Positions 63,273 to 64,000 of a DNA stretch of 64,000 nucleotides are shown here, piece by piece. A program made the position numbers and the translations under genes. The notes beneath the pieces were generated by a model. That model saw only the letters and a program-made list of their open reading frames with translations. It had not been told where the DNA came from and ran no database searches. The stretch comes from Sarcina sp034439435 (lineage in GTDB: Bacteria; Bacillota; Clostridia; Clostridiales; Clostridiaceae): assembly GCF_034439435.1 (NCBI RefSeq), contig NZ_JAPCKJ010000003.1:62001-126000 (forward strand). Reading direction: 5' to 3'. How positions within the stretch are numbered: position 1 is the stretch's first letter; each line of letters begins with the position of its first letter.

Positions 63273-63416
63273 CTAATTATATTTTAACCCTTTTAACTTT
63301 TCATTTGCCTTAATAATATTCCCACACATAATACACATAGGAATTATAAAATATAAAAATGCTTTAACTCCTATTTGTGAGACTGCAAAAAGTGATATAA
63401 ATATTGTTATAGTCAT
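63273..63416 (-). pseudogene. Possible membrane protein remnant
   Basis: A 47-codon frame (MTITIFISLFAVSQIGVKAF then LYFIIPMCIMCG) is hydrophobic with a basic tail. There is no ribosome binding site. The frame continues upstream through a TGA, two codons before the ATG, into coding-like KLRKCNHSVRANI, which suggests a once longer membrane protein with a Trp codon changed to stop. The call is weak. Confidence 0.35.
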
Positions 63417-63553
63417 AAGTCAAATATTAGCTCTTACGGAATGATTACACTTTCTTAATTTATTAACAATAAAAATTCATCTTTTTTCTAAATCAATTAT
63501 ATTAATAAAAAATATGCACTAATTAAGCTGCCGTACTTCATTCACTTTTGTAT

Positions 63554-63586
63554 TAATTATACACCTGTAAATTTTGGAAAACCATA
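63554..63586 (-). promoter_or_regulatory. Repeated promoter-like block, copy 2
   Basis: Same 33-base block as at 61900-61932 with two differences. On the minus strand it ends GGTGTATAATTA and lies upstream of the membrane protein remnant and, farther, the aminopeptidase gene. Confidence 0.5.
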
Positions 63587-63620
63587 TTATTTATCAAATC
63601 TTTTCCATATTAAATATAAA

Positions 63621-63656
63621 AAAAAGAAAGTGAATATATTTTCACTTTCTCTTTTT
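63621..63656. terminator. Intrinsic terminator
   Basis: AGAAAGTGAA pairs with TTCACTTTCT around a 6-nt loop. T-runs lie on both sides, so it ends the leftward Xaa-Pro peptidase gene. Confidence 0.8.
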
Positions 63657-63735
63657 AAACTCTATTACAAATTAACTTCCTACTCCCATAATCATTAAAT
63701 ACACTGGAACGTTAATTTTGTCCTATTATAATTTC

Positions 63736-64000
63736 CTATAGTATTTCTCTAGTTTCCTTCTTTAAGAATTCTTTTTCTTCACTATTTAAGTAAGATGCTA
63801 ATGATTCATAAACCCTCTTATGGTAATCATTTAACCAAACCTTTTCTTCATTGTTTAATAGATCAACATTTATTCCTTCTAAATCTATTGGACAAAGTGA
63901 AATAGTATCGAATTTATAAAACTCTCCAAACTCTTCTGAATAAGTATCCTTAACAACTACCATTGTATTTTCTGTTCTTATTCCATACTTTCCTTCTCTA
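63736..64000 (-). CDS. Xaa-Pro aminopeptidase, C-terminal part (5' end outside window)
   Basis: The visible 87 residues read without a start to the window edge. EGKYGIRTENTMVV contains the metal-binding Glu of the M24 peptidase fold (G-I-R-x-E-N), and FGEFYKFDTISLCPIDLEGIN continues the typical end, where a conserved LCPID motif follows. Such enzymes remove an N-terminal residue before proline. The start codon must lie upstream of the window edge, so an internal Met is not a start. Confidence 0.85.
   Translation of the reverse strand, partial: REGKYGIRTENTMVVVKDTYSEEFGEFYKFDTISLCPIDLEGINVDLLNNEEKVWLNDYHKRVYESLASYLNSEEKEFLKKETREIL

Larger units (their letters stand above)
63157..63612. other. 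Intergenic region with a possible small ORF
   Basis: Holds the weak ORF at 63273-63416 and the promoter-like repeat copy at 63554-63586. Nothing else is recognised. Confidence 0.4.

Overview
The window is low-GC (roughly 28-30%), densely coded Gram-positive DNA with strong purine-rich ribosome binding sites, many TTG/GTG starts and U-tailed hairpin terminators. It carries an oxygen-sensitive class III ribonucleotide reductase, a Firmicute-type ethanolamine (eut) operon with EutV/EutW instead of EutR, and an LPxTG-anchored GH84 hexosaminidase. Together these point to Clostridium, most likely Clostridium perfringens or a close relative; this is inference from gene content, not from a search. 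No rRNA, tRNA, CRISPR array or intact mobile element was seen.

1-23 kb is a patchwork of short housekeeping and accessory genes: a TIM-barrel sugar isomerase-like protein, two methyltransferases, isochorismatase-like, ASCH, two metallo-beta-lactamase-fold hydrolases, several GNAT acetyltransferases, nrdDG, an iron-sulfur flavoprotein-like reductase, a small zincin-like protein and many small membrane proteins, some in paralogous pairs. Decay is visible: a GNAT gene with one stop, and a phage replication-type gene (12.5-13.0 kb) with five in-frame stops.

23.7-41.2 kb, all on the minus strand, is a complete ethanolamine utilisation bacterial microcompartment locus, in transcription order eutG, eutS, eutP, eutV, eutW, eutA, eutB, eutC, eutL, eutK-like, eutE, eutM, eutT, pduL-type phosphotransacylase, a TIGR02536-like protein, eutN, a PduT-like shell protein, eutH, eutQ. 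EutH imports ethanolamine, EutBC (reactivated by EutA, cofactor from EutT) makes acetaldehyde, EutE and the PduL-type enzyme take it to acetyl phosphate, EutG recycles NADH, and EutS/L/K/M/N/PduT-like build the shell. EutW senses the substrate and EutV, an ANTAR response regulator, should act as an antiterminator: dual-hairpin/terminator elements are readable before eutG, eutS and eutA, and the first two sit behind well-formed sigma-A promoters with 17-bp spacers.

41.2-53 kb holds a DedA protein, a CrtI-like oxidoreductase, a NUDIX hydrolase, a LysM surface protein with a possible leader attenuator, a sensor kinase whose partner response regulator is frameshifted, and a two-gene ABC exporter. 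53-64 kb holds a YbjQ-family protein, the large GH84 hyaluronidase-type protein, DUF1189, YitT and DUF1648 membrane proteins, two more GNATs, an M29 aminopeptidase and the C-terminal end of an Xaa-Pro aminopeptidase. Both window edges cut genes (1-746 and 63736-64000).

The least explained signals are a 26-codon peptide gene with its own terminator (6.2 kb), triple 10-bp direct repeats before a small exported protein (22.5 kb), a dispersed hairpin repeat (26.0, 36.5, 41.1, 53.0 kb), a 31/33-bp repeated promoter-like block (61.9 and 63.6 kb), and structured RNA candidates at 46.1 and 47.1 kb.
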